Origin: Tubiluchus corallicola
Lineage: Eukaryota; Priapulida; Priapulimorpha; Priapulimorphida; Tubiluchidae
Assembly (NCBI GenBank): GCA_030141605.1
Contig: JAQGDQ010000106.1
Span: 372,001 to 436,000 of the forward strand
Direction: 5' to 3'
Length of the DNA: 64,000 bases
Shown: positions 53,482 to 64,000 of the stretch, piece after piece
How positions within the stretch are numbered: position 1 is the stretch's first letter
Layout of the letters: the number at the start of each line of letters is the position of its first letter
Translations under genes and position numbers: made by a program
Notes under the pieces: model-generated
Databases searched by the model: none
The model's input: the letters and a program-made list of their open reading frames with translations, nothing else
Told to the model about the DNA's origin: nothing

Positions 53482-56400
53482 ATGGCGTCAAACCAACCTC
53501 GGGCAAGACCTCGTCTGTTTAAAACAAAATCTGAGTTAGATCGTAATTTTCAGGACTTCCTCCAAGAGGTGAGTTACATTCTGAATTTCGTCAATTTATG
53601 TTGTGATTTATTTATTTGTGATACAGAATCTGGCATTACAAAAAGTGTGGCGGATAAATGTCAGCTCGATTTTAGTGTTGTCCGAACTGTTTTGAGTAAA
53701 TTTTACAAAACGAACAATCTATTATACTAGCAAACCAGCCAAAAAGGAAAAATTAATTTTGATGCATTGTCTTCCAATCAGCATTCAGCGGTGAATCTTA
53801 GTTAAATGCCTTACTAATATAATAAAAAGATGTTTGCTATGCATACCTTTTAATAAACATCACTTACTTCATCTTTGCTAATTTGGCAGTTAGATTAGGT
53901 TTGTAGTTTTTTAGGTTTGATATTTACTGGCTTAGTTTTCACCTATTTTTTTGTTTAGACCTTAGAAGAATTATGGTTGTTAGACTAACAAATGTGTTGA
54001 TTCTTGAGTTCAGGAATTAACCGTGGGAATGTGGAAAACTCATTTTCTTTTTTGTCTGTTTTATGTTATTATGTTATTTCTCTTCAAGCTGTGTGTCATT
54101 GATTTTATCATTCCTGGCGCATTGCTAAAGAATTGCGGAAACATAAAAATTGGGAAACGCAAGTTGGTAAGCAATTTGCAGAAAAGCTGAATAAACAACA
54201 AGTGAAATCTAATCAGATTTTTTAACAGGCATCCTATTTTTCCAGCCCCTTTCTTCAGATGAATCTGCAGATATTCCTGTTACTGCGGAAACCAAGGAAA
54301 ACGACAAAAAAGATTCAAAGCAGTTGAATTTGGATTCTGATTCAAAACCAAAACCATGGTGGCTAAATGATTCAAACAAGAAACAAGGAATACCACTTGG
54401 TGACGACGGTCAGTATGTAAAAATATAACTGATTTATAAAATCAGATATTACAGTTATGCAGTTTGAATGGTAAGTGTACTACAGTAGTGGCTGCTTAAT
54501 AGACTCATATGACCCAATTAACCAATGGGTGTAGTATTACTGCTATAGAAGTATGAGTCATCAGCTTACTATGCATTGCAAAGGCTTTTAATCAGTTTTA
54601 GAAACGAAGTAATGCCTAAATTATTTTGGGCAGTTAAATGGGTTTTGATGTGCATTATAATTGTCACTTATTGTACTGTGTTTTCAGGAATTTCTGTGAG
54701 TCTATCAGGTAAAGTGTTTAGAACTGCAGCTGAACAATAAGTAAGAATATATTAATTATGATGAAAGTAATAATGCTGAACTGGACAGGTGGTACATAAC
54801 CCTTTGCAAGGGGTACAAAAACAAATAATAATAGAGAACAATTTATTACGACAAGGCATTGTTCAAACATTTGTAAATCTGTCATGCCTACAAAATTTTT
54901 TGTAGAAACCTCATACGTCTCACACAACCTTCAGTCTTGAAAGTGTGATTGGTGCAGTAACACAAAGAACTCAAGATCTGCCAACACATTTTATAGATGT
55001 CTAAATGTTGAATGCTGATCATATTTTTTGATCATCTTATCGTCCACTTTGTCTTTCTGGATAAGTCCAGTGTGACTGAGGTTCAGTGAATTTTGAAGCC
55101 ACTCAGTTCAATTGAAGAAATTAATTCCAGAGTTATCCGTTCTCTGCTCCGATCATACCCCCCAAACTGCAGGCTCTGGGAGACATGTGCGGCTAAAGGG
55201 TGTGTTAGATTCTCTATCATTTTAGCAATTCCTTGATGTAATTAATTGTTCTGTGCTGTTAATTGTTATTCTGTACCCTTCGCAAAACGTTATGTACCAC
55301 CCTGCATATTGAATCCATTTAAGTATGAAATGGATGTAAGTAATTAGTATTTTTTGATGTGAACTGCCCAGCTTGATTACAGTTATGGAGAATCTGTGAA
55401 GTGTCTGCAGCTATGGTTTTCAACCCTTTTAGGCTCTGGATCATCCACCAAGAAGAGTAAATTTCTTAAGTCGCCAAAAACAACTACAGCAAAAAAGACC
55501 TCAAAAGAGTCTTCGGGCTATGCTCCTACACTGCAGGCAGCATCCTCTGGTGGCAAACAAGGTTCTGAAAGCAAGAAGAGGACAGTCACTTTCTATGCGA
55601 GGTGCCAGTATATTGATATTTTATACAGAATTTGTACGTTTAACCAATGTTTGGTACATGACACATGATACGAAATACACGAAGGGCTGCTATTCCATAT
55701 TTGAATGAAAGAAACAAAACTTTAGACATTTACAAAAACACAGGAATGAAATGAATGAAATTTTGAAAAACTAATAGCAATGCACGAAAACCAACATTTA
55801 TATAGGAACAAAAACTTATATGACAGTGCATTAAATAGTTAATAATGAATAAAATTAGAATATTTTCTACCGACACCGCTGACTTTAAGACACTATGATA
55901 CACAGCTAAGGGAAACATGTGGTGCTATCCGGCACCAAAATAGGTCATAAGGGAAAAAATTGTTAAACTATTTATTTACTGATATATCCATTTTTAGTTC
56001 TGCTTGTTAGACATTTGTTAGGCCAATTATATCCAGTATGCTAAAGAATATAAGATCTAAATAGGCACTAAGTACTTTTAATATGCCACTAAAATATTTT
56101 TTTCTCAGAAAAGATAATTACGACAAAGTTGAATGTGCTAATTGCGATAATATGTGTAATAATATACTGATAATTGCATGGTAATCGTTTCACAGATATT
56201 TGCAAAAATAAAAAATAATGTAAATATTTTTAAGAACAGTTAGTATCTGACAAAAAGTTGTAACTGCTCATGGAAAGAAAGAGCCATCTAAGCCATAGAA
56301 ACTGACAGCCTGCTTTTGTTGATATGATTAACATAACCTCAAGCTTGGCATGTATGAATTGCAAGAAGATTTTAATTTCCTTTCCAATGTAGATAAAGTA

Positions 56401-59400
56401 GATGTAGATACATGTAGATGCTGAAGAAAGTAGATGATAATGCATGTAGTAGTTACAGCAGTAGTAGTAGATGTAGGTGCTGCAAAAGTAGAACAAGATT
56501 TAAGGTAGATGAGAAAAAAGTAATTTTTCATTTTGGGAAATATATTACTATGCGTCATAATGATCTTTTAATATCATTGCTGCTCTTCTTGGCTATTTCC
56601 TAGTAGAGAATGGCTGTATACATATAAGTTCATTGATCAGACAGCCAGTATGGTGCAGTGCAATACAAAATTACAGTAGTTTTTCTTTAAAAAATAGGGT
56701 TTGACATTATGGAACATTTTTTTAAAGCAGACAGTAGTACAAACTACGATATTCTTTCTTTTCTTTTCTTTCCTTTTGTCATGTTGTTCATGTCATGTCA
56801 TGTTACCTCGTATAGTTTGTTGAAAATGTTGGGACAATAGTTGACTTTTCAAGAACCTCAGAATCTAAAATAAACAATATATAACTAATGAGCACATCTC
56901 CTGTTTACTGCTGTCACAGAGTCACAGGCCATGTATAATGTAACACTACTGCTTCAGTTGTTGATTCTGACTTTATTATTATTACATTATTGTAAACAGT
57001 TAAAAATGTGACATATGCAATGTATTTTAACCTTTGCTGACCAATTTAGTTCTGCTTTAATTCAGTTTTTTTTTATTAATAGATCTATTTAAACTCTTAA
57101 TAATTGGAACAGCTAAAAATCTGTTTTGTACACCTTTTTAGCACTGGTATACAAATCCAAAATTTATGTTTTTTTGCTATTGTATAGAAAACAAAAGCTG
57201 TTAAAGGTTTATTGCGATCATTTCTCACAATTGAAATTTCATAAAACTTTTTGATATTACGCCCAATTTTTGTAGTTTCTGCCTAATAATCCATTGCTTA
57301 CAGCATAAATTTTATTATGAAATTATATATGATGGAAATATGACAAACATTTCACAAAAGTGCAAATTTGATGTAATACTGTACTGCTCCATCATGGCAG
57401 TTTATTTGCACTTAATTATTCTAGTCTAGCCCTGTAGACTGTTCAATAAAACTATGGTCGATTTGCAAGAAATTTTGTCAAAACTTGAAGTAAAGTTCAA
57501 TGTATTTACAAATGCTAGCTTTTTTATTGATTATTCTTTCTGCAAGCAGTTCTGTGTTAAGGATGCACGTACAAGTATAATGTTTTGAAAGTCTTGAAAC
57601 ACAATACTTAATTTTTTGCAGTGAAGTTAAAAATGCAGCAGCTGATGATCCAGATGAGCCAACAGGACAAAGGAGTGGTGAACATTTTATTAAATCAGCA
57701 AAACCAGTGTTGGATACACCAGCTATTCCTGCTCACAGCAACCTTAAACAACTGTCTCGTGACCTTGATGATGATAAACCTAAAGAAACCATGCTTTCAA
57801 AGGTTGCACTGCTCGATTCACTTGACTCCACACTCAATCTGACGCAGACATTGGGCACGTCACTGAAAGGTGGGCTGCCTAGCATACAGCAATCATATAC
57901 TGAGCTGCTTGCTTTGTTTCTTAATATTGGACTAATAGTAATTATAATCTGTTAATTGTATTAGTACATTGCTAACTACCTCCTATTCAGTGGGGAAACA
58001 TTGAATGTTTCTTTATTCTCTTATTCATCTTATTCACCCTTTGACTTCCACTTTTCAGTTTCTCCTAAATAGTATATTTCCGCATATGTCACTGTGTGCG
58101 AGCCAAGTACTATACATTGTATTATACATTTGGTATGGTACATGGTAAGTATTTTGGAGAGGGAAAGATTATCTTGTGTTCACAGTTGCTCAGCAATTGT
58201 TGACGTTTGTCCTGTGATACGTTCCTGAACTTTTGCTGTTCTTTATTTCAACTTAGAGCATTCAAACTTGTATTAGGCTGTTGGCAATGTTGGATAGTAA
58301 AGTCTAGCTCACATGTAGCTCTGAAGTGACATAAGTCTGTGTAAACCAGTTTTCAATTGGCCATAACAGTATTGTTTATACAAAGAAATTTTTTTGGTGT
58401 TTTAAAATCCTGTAGCTAAATCTTTAGTTTGTATAGTCAGTAATGGGAAGCTGAACTGAACAATGTTCATTTTAATAGCATTACCTCAATTTCGGACTGA
58501 GTTGAACGTTTCTTAATTAAAGTTTATTCTACTGTGTAAACAGTTGACATGCATGATTTGTGCACATTAGGCGAGATTGATTTTTAATTGTATTTATGCT
58601 AAAAACATGCAATTTATTCCTTGTTTCACTCATCATCCTTAATCCTCGGCCACCCAGAAATGGAGTGCAAAGATGCCCTAAGTATCTTTATTTCATTATA
58701 CCATTTTGCCATTAAGCTGCCAGTACCTGTTCTTTTCTGTGTTTAAATAATGGTCTGTATATTATAAGCTGGTGTCATCACCTTTGATCTTTCGTCACTT
58801 TCATTATATTTATTACAAATGCGGCATAGTGTATTTTCACCCCAGTGCAGGTATTGCTGTCATACTGACTTTCTCCATTAATTAGTATAGTATAGTATAG
58901 TATAGTATAGTATAGTATAGTATAGTATAGTATAGTATAGTATAAAAATTAGAAAGTAAACAAATGCTAAATATTTTATAGTGTGGGTAGGCTGGCTTTG
59001 AAATTTACTGTTGTTGTGGAAAAATGGTCTATGTTAGGCCTTGGAGGTCTTATTAATTAAAGTAACATAATTCACTAAATAAAAACATGCCTTCTGACAA
59101 TTTTCTTTGTATCATTTTTCATGTTTAAATTTAACACAGCATATGTCAATATAGCAGAGTAGTCAAATATGTTGTAGGCTGACTAACAGAAGTGAATCTG
59201 AAGCTGTGCAGTAGCGTTTCTTCTGCATTTATGCATAGAGTGCAATTTCACCTCATTGCCAATATTCATGGGACTATGATATAATTCTGGTGGCCGAGGA
59301 TTAATCTTTGTTATTTGTTAATATGACATCTTGTGAAATGTGAAGAGAATGACCACTTTATCTCAATTATATTGGGCATCTAAAATACATTGTTCAGATC

Positions 59401-62400
59401 TTTTATCTTCATTTAAATTATTTGAAACAAATTAAAGTTATTAAAACCAATGAAATGGAATACTAAAATAATTTTTCCTTGTTGACTGTACTGCCTGAAG
59501 CTTAGGTACCTAAACTAAACATTTGTAGCATTTTATTTGTTTAGAAAAATATCACCAAGCTATTCGGGTACTGCAAAGAACAGTTGCTGAAATCTAACAA
59601 ATAATGCAGATTTTTGGATAAACTTTATTTTATTAGATGCACAATTAGACACAGGCAGAGCAAACAGCAAGCTTGGTGTGGATCGTGCCAGCCCAGATGC
59701 TAATGGTGATTCTTCTGACAGTCAGGCATCACAAGTTCTAGCTCCCACTTCTAGTACATTACAAACTGCCTCATTATCACCAAGGTAGAAGTTAATTCTT
59801 GCCTATTTTCACTGTGTACTGGCTCACCCTCAGAAGCTGGTATTTCGTTTTAATTCGAGACGATTGCATCACTCTGCTGCTGAATTTTTTGATAAGTTTG
59901 ATAACACAACTTGAAACATTCATTTTGTCGTTAGTATAGTTTGTGGTAAACACAAGTGTAATTTATGTTAAAATATTTAGAGTGATACTATTCTGTTATG
60001 AAGCAGACTTTTGGACTGGTGTCAAAACTTGTGAATAAATTCAAATTTTCTAATTTTTTACAATTTTATGGGTTTATTTTGATGTTGTAGTTAGCTTTAT
60101 TAGAACAAATTTTTACATTGTTGTAGTGAACACAAGATTGGGGATCAAGCGAGTGATGTTGATAGATCAATGGACTCTTTAGAGAAAGGATTTCAAAGAG
60201 GCCAGGCAAGAACTTCAGAACCAGCTCCTGAAGTTAGAGACACAGTGGCTGAAAGTCATAAAAATGAGGTGGGACAAAGCGGAGACAGTTTTGGAAATAT
60301 GGATGACATTGTAAATATTCTGAATGATGATGCAAAATTTACAGAATTTGGTGGTATTGGAGATTCCTTAATAGGGGCAAAAGTTGCAACAAGCGACCAA
60401 AAAATTACACATCTGAAGGCGGAAAGAGGTGATAAAGAGACAGTGTCTATTGATCATTCCAGTGCTCTTCCTAGTAAACAGATGGGTATGTCAAATCGAA
60501 GCCATCTTGTACCAAAAAGGAGAGATCAAGATCTCAAAGAAGCCCTTCTTTTTCAAAAACCAAATGAGCAAGACCTGTTTAGCAGGCAGACACTGGACAC
60601 CAGTCACGTTCAGCTCACAGATGATATTCTATCAAAGGTCACAGAAATTGATGTTCACAATCAGGGACAAGCAAAAAGAGATACATCACCCGAACATTCT
60701 GGAACTAGATCTAAAAAATCTGCTGGAACCAGCCATGAAAGTGTCAACAAACTGGTGAATAAAAAATGATACTTTCTTATTTGTTGAAAGTGTTTTACAT
60801 GAGTTACAGTCATAGTAATCATATCACAATTAGCTTTTCACACTGATGTGAAATGATTTTTATAAATACAGCTTTGATAATTTACATATCTCCAATAATT
60901 TATTCAAAACTATCACAAAATGGGCTAAAGTTCTTCTTCTTAACATTAAATAACCATTGATTAGTTGTGTGTATAATTATTTAAAATGCAAAACGAATAA
61001 GCAAACTACTGTATGGTTTAGCCAGAGTAGTGGTCTGCTAATAGTAGATTAAGAATAAGAACAGAATTAAGAACAGGGCATCTCTACGAATGGGGGTAAG
61101 AAGGGTCTCTTAAAAAATGTTACGTAGCTCTCTGCTTCCATTCCAAATGGTTCTTCTGAATCAAATACTTGTAAATATGATTAGAATCGTTGTCTTCTGG
61201 AATTTTCAGGTATCAAGTGGAAAGACTTTACATTCTTCACCTAGCTTTGACCCATCAGAGAAAGAGGTTGAAGTTGATAAGAAGGTGTTGGCTGCTTATC
61301 AGACAGAGAATGAAAAACTGTGCAGAAAAGTGAGTAACCTTGATTTTTCCAACTTTTACATCAAAAAATGAAAAACTGTGCAGAAAAGTGAGTAACCTTG
61401 ATTTTTCCAACTTTTACGTCAGAGAATGAAAAAACTGTGCAGAAAAGTGAGTAGCCTTGATTTTTCCAACTTTTACATCAAAAAATGAAAAACTGTGCAG
61501 AAAAGTGAGTAACCTTGATTTTTCCAACTTTTATGTCAGAGAATGAAAAAACTGTGCAGAAAAGTGAGTAGCCTTGATTTTTCCAACTTTTACATCAAAA
61601 AATGAAAAACTGTGCAGAAAAGTGAGTAACCTTGATTTTTCCAACTTTTATGTCAGAGAATGAAAAAACTGTGCAGAAAAGTGAGTAGCCTTGATTTTTC
61701 CAACTTTTACATCAAAAAATGAAAAACTGTGCAGAAAAGTGAGTAACCTTGATTTTTCCAACTTTTATGTCAGAGAATGAAAAAACTGTGCAGAAAAGTG
61801 AGTAGCCTTGATTTTTCCAACTTTTACATCAAAAAATGAAAAACTGTGCAGAAAAGTGAGTAACCTTGATTTTTCCAACTTTTATGTCAGAGAATGAAAA
61901 AACTGTGCAGAAAAGTGAGTAGCCTTGATTTTTCCAACTTTTACATCAGAAAATGAAAAACTGTGCAGAAAAGTGAGTAACCTTGATTTTTCTAACTTTT
62001 ACATCTGAGAATGAAAAAACTGTGCAGAAAAGTGAGTAACCTTGATTTTTCCAACTTTTACATCAGAGAATGAAAAACTGTGCAGAAAAGTGAGTAACCT
62101 TGATTTTTCTAACTTTTACATTAGTTACAATTTAAATATAAAATTCTTGAATCACTAAGCTAAATACAAATTATAAGGCTGAATACAAACCTTGTGTAAT
62201 TATCTCTCTGTAGGTGTGGCTTAAGTATTTTTAGCTTTTTAATTTCCTTTGACTGTTCAAAGCAAATTAGTTTTTAAGCAACATTATGTTGAATCAAAAG
62301 CAACCTAATAACTTCTAACAAAAGAAGTCTTAAACACTAATAACTTCTTTCAAAAGATGCATGCCAATAAATAAAGTAATATGTTTATTTGCATCTAAAG

Positions 62401-63485
62401 TGAAAGCTTTGTAGCCAAATGCACACTGCATTCAGCATTTTTTTAAATTTTTTAACAAGATTAAAGAGATTGAGTTGACAAGGAAACAAGATGAGACCCG
62501 GATGATGCTTGAAAATCAGCAGCTGCAGCAACAACTTGCCCTTGCTCGGTAAGTAATTAATTATATGTGCAATGCATAATGACTTCATTAAAAAGCTGTG
62601 TTTTTCCATTATACAAACTTTGGAGTATATTTTACTAATTTACAAATGCGAAGTGACAATAAATAGGTGAGGGAGGATTGTAGTAGTCCTTGACCTTATT
62701 ATCTTTAGTACACATTTAGTATCTATTTACTGTTTAAGGCAAATAAGTGTCTTTTTGTGAAAATTAATGCTATTCGTTGGTATGGAAAACAAGTTGCATT
62801 TACACAAAGGAGTGTTCATTAATAATGTAAAAATTGTAACAGAATAAGAAAATATTTTTCTGTTATTCAGGGAGGAAACAGAACGAAAAACAACAGAAGC
62901 ATTTCAGGCAAAGAAAGATCTAAACCAGAAGGTAACTTCTTTGCGGCAAAGCAATATGAATCAGCAGCAGATGGCTAAGATATCTCTTCTAGAAGCTGAA
63001 CTTCAAATGGCTCAGGTAACCACTAATGTGCACATATTAAAAAAATCAATTTATATTTTCATTTTACTAGATGCATGCAAGCATTTATCACTGAGGTAGC
63101 TGCTATCGCCTGTGGTTAAATTTATGCTTTGTCTCCAGAACTGGTTATTGTGAGCATCGTTTCAATAATGCACTTCATCAAATAGCAAAGACTAGTGACC
63201 AGAAGAGGTGACCAGTACTTTTAACAGCCTACTGACTTTTCTAAAAAAATATGGAGACATATATATATATCATACTTGATAATTTTCTGAGCTAAGTAAC
63301 TGTGAAGGAAAATAATTTGTTTTATCTAGGAATCAGAATGTTCGTTAAAGGAACAAGTGTCACAGTTGCAGAATGCAATAACGAACAGAGAAACTCAGCT
63401 TGTTACCAATTATGAAGAAAAATTGGGAAGCAAAGAGGAGAGAATTGTGAAATTACGGCAAGACTTGCAAGCTGTAGAGGAGCAG
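53482..63485 (+). CDS. CEP162: CEP162-like ciliary/centrosomal coiled-coil protein, N-terminal part
   Basis: Eleven exons: 53482-53568, 54246-54408, 54688-54708, 55433-55601, 57622-57869, 59637-59784, 60127-60754, 61210-61329, 62460-62548, 62871-63015, 63330-63485. They total 1974 nt (658 codons) with consistent phases, and the gene continues past the window. Order: basic N terminus (RPRLFKTKSELDRNFQDFLQ), acidic-Ser segment, KPKPWWLND at about residues 64-72, a KSKFLKSPK stretch, MLSKVALLDSLDSTLNLTQ, a long disordered Ser/Asp region, then coiled coil from exon 8 (NEKLCRKIKEIELTRKQDET; TERKTTEAFQAKKDLNQKV). An N-terminal F-x-x-F-L, Pro-Trp-Trp and FLKS arrangement before a coiled coil fits CEP162 (QN1, KIAA1009), a transition-zone protein binding axonemal microtubules. 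The gene name is less certain than the gene structure. The ATG at 53482 is the first in its exon. Confidence 0.72.
54688..54708 (+). CDS. CEP162: 21-nt microexon of the CEP162-like gene
   Basis: Acceptor TTTTCAG is followed by a 21-nt exon and donor GTAAAG. It joins a phase-1 exon end (GAC G) and a following exon starting GC, giving GISVSLSG and keeping the frame. Because 21 is divisible by three, skipping it would delete seven residues without a frameshift. Confidence 0.75.
58639..59304. mobile_element. TTAA-flanked MITE
   Basis: TTAA at 58639-58642 is followed by TCCTCGGCCACC, and the element ends GGTGGCCGAGGA before TTAA at 59301-59304. The 12-bp arms are a perfect inverted match, and the match continues (CAGAA versus AGAA) with one gap. 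TTAA target duplication suggests a piggyBac-type mobiliser; a TA-duplicating Tc/mariner origin with a longer inverted repeat is the alternative. There is no transposase frame. Confidence 0.75.
58893..58944. repeat. AGTAT pentanucleotide microsatellite, about 10 copies
   Basis: A near-perfect run of the 5-bp unit AGTAT, inside the TTAA-flanked MITE. Confidence 0.97.
61304..62130. repeat. 14-copy tandem array of an exon end plus splice donor
   Basis: Starting inside exon 8 of the CEP162-like gene, a 58/59-bp unit repeats 14 times. Each copy carries the last coding bases (AATGAAAAACTGTGCAGAAA or the six-A variant) followed by GTGAGT and intron sequence. The G of GTGAGT falls at 61330, 61388, 61447, 61505, 61564, 61622, 61681, 61739, 61798, 61856, 61915, 61973, 62032 and 62090. 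Steps alternate strictly 58 and 59, so the true period is a 117-bp dimer. The array ends before exon 9 (62460). Confidence 0.95.
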
Positions 63486-63860
63486 GTGTCGATTAAGTTT
63501 TTTTTACATTTTTTCACGATTTGTGATCAGCTACTTGATTTACTTGACTGAGCTGTTGCTTATTCTGTTTTAGTCATTAGTAGCTGTACTGCTGTTGTTT
63601 ATAATGTCTCGCTAGTCACTATGAGATGCAGAATGTGTCAGCTGGATGCATATTTGCAAGCTGTGTGTCTTCATAAGGTTGAGAAATTCACTATTACATA
63701 GCTCTGTATGTTACAGAACTTTTATTTTTTGATTACACAAAATAGTAATTGCTTTCATATAAAAGTTTTTATTGCAAAATAAAGTATCTTAACAAATTTA
63801 GTGGTTTGAAATAAGTTAATGCAATTTTCTAAAAGTTCCATAAGACAGTGCAGCAGATAG

Positions 63861-64000
63861 TAGGGGTGAGCATTCTCTATTAGAAAGCGAATTCAAATCC
63901 AATCGAATTTTTGACTTTGGAACTCAAATTAAATCGAATAACAAGATTTCGATTCCGAATCTAATTCGAATTCAGTTTTAAAAATTTTCATATAAATGTT
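63861..64000. mobile_element. Possible end of a hAT-like or satellite-like element
   Basis: TAGGGGTGAGCATTC at 63861 is followed by a run rich in ATTCGAAT/AATCGAAT-type words up to the window edge. Such starts followed by TTCGAA-rich sequence are common in non-autonomous hAT elements. The other end is outside the window, so this is tentative. Confidence 0.35.

Larger units (their letters stand above)
57870..59636. other. CEP162-like intron 5, contains a MITE
   Basis: A 1.8-kb intron with a TTAA-flanked inverted-repeat element and, inside it, a pentanucleotide microsatellite. The remaining intron is AT-rich with no other recognised features. Confidence 0.7.

Noticed and set aside
5774-53482. 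Idea that CENP-E, WDR92 and CEP162-like form a functional microtubule or cilium cluster
   Set aside because: The genes are separated by kilobases, differ in strand, and show no shared promoter or motif; proximity alone is not evidence.
56418-56558. Small open frames around a GTAGATGTAGATGTAG-like stretch
   Set aside because: This is low-complexity repeat sequence in an intron of the CEP162-like gene, without splice-site support.

Overview
This is a nuclear window from an AT-rich invertebrate metazoan genome. Genes are split by spliceosomal introns (GT..AG), some exons are very small, TGA is used as a stop, and there are remnants of LINEs, DNA-transposon MITEs and minisatellites. The gene set (a dynein-assembly WD40 protein, centromeric kinesin, CLIC protein and ciliary coiled-coil protein) is animal-like. 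I cannot name the phylum from sequence alone.

Layout. (1) 71-2354, minus: first two coding exons of a WDR92/DNAAF10-type WD40 protein, running off the left edge. (2) 2355-5773: intergenic, with a decayed LINE reverse-transcriptase remnant (about 2640-3390) and a diverged tandem duplication (about 4922-5370). (3) 5774-30699, minus: a complete 23-exon CENP-E (kinesin-7) gene. Every exon junction was checked by hand and phases agree throughout (8931 nt, 2976 residues). It has an N-terminal motor, a CENP-E-type post-motor motif, one 5650-nt coiled-coil exon with 124-residue internal repeats, a conserved C-terminal motif and a terminal CaaX-like box. (4) 30700-36747: intergenic, T-rich DNA, two arrays of a 65-70 bp minisatellite and a doubtful isolated exon. 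(5) 36748-49132, minus: a complete 6-exon CLIC gene (257 residues). (6) 49133-53481: the divergent intergenic space, holding a dead LINE fragment and a hAT-like MITE with an 8-bp target duplication. (7) 53482-63485, plus: eleven exons of a CEP162-like gene running off the right edge. It includes a 21-nt microexon, a TTAA-flanked MITE in one intron, and a 14-copy tandem array that repeats an exon end together with its splice donor.

The genes are not an operon. WDR92, CENP-E and CLIC share the minus strand; CLIC and CEP162-like are divergent with 4.35 kb between start codons. Three of the four relate to microtubules or cilia (axonemal dynein assembly, kinetochore transport, ciliary transition zone), but I see no shared regulation and treat this as coincidence. 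I found no evidence of an undescribed multi-gene system. The most unusual structure is the exon-plus-splice-donor minisatellite at 61304-62130.
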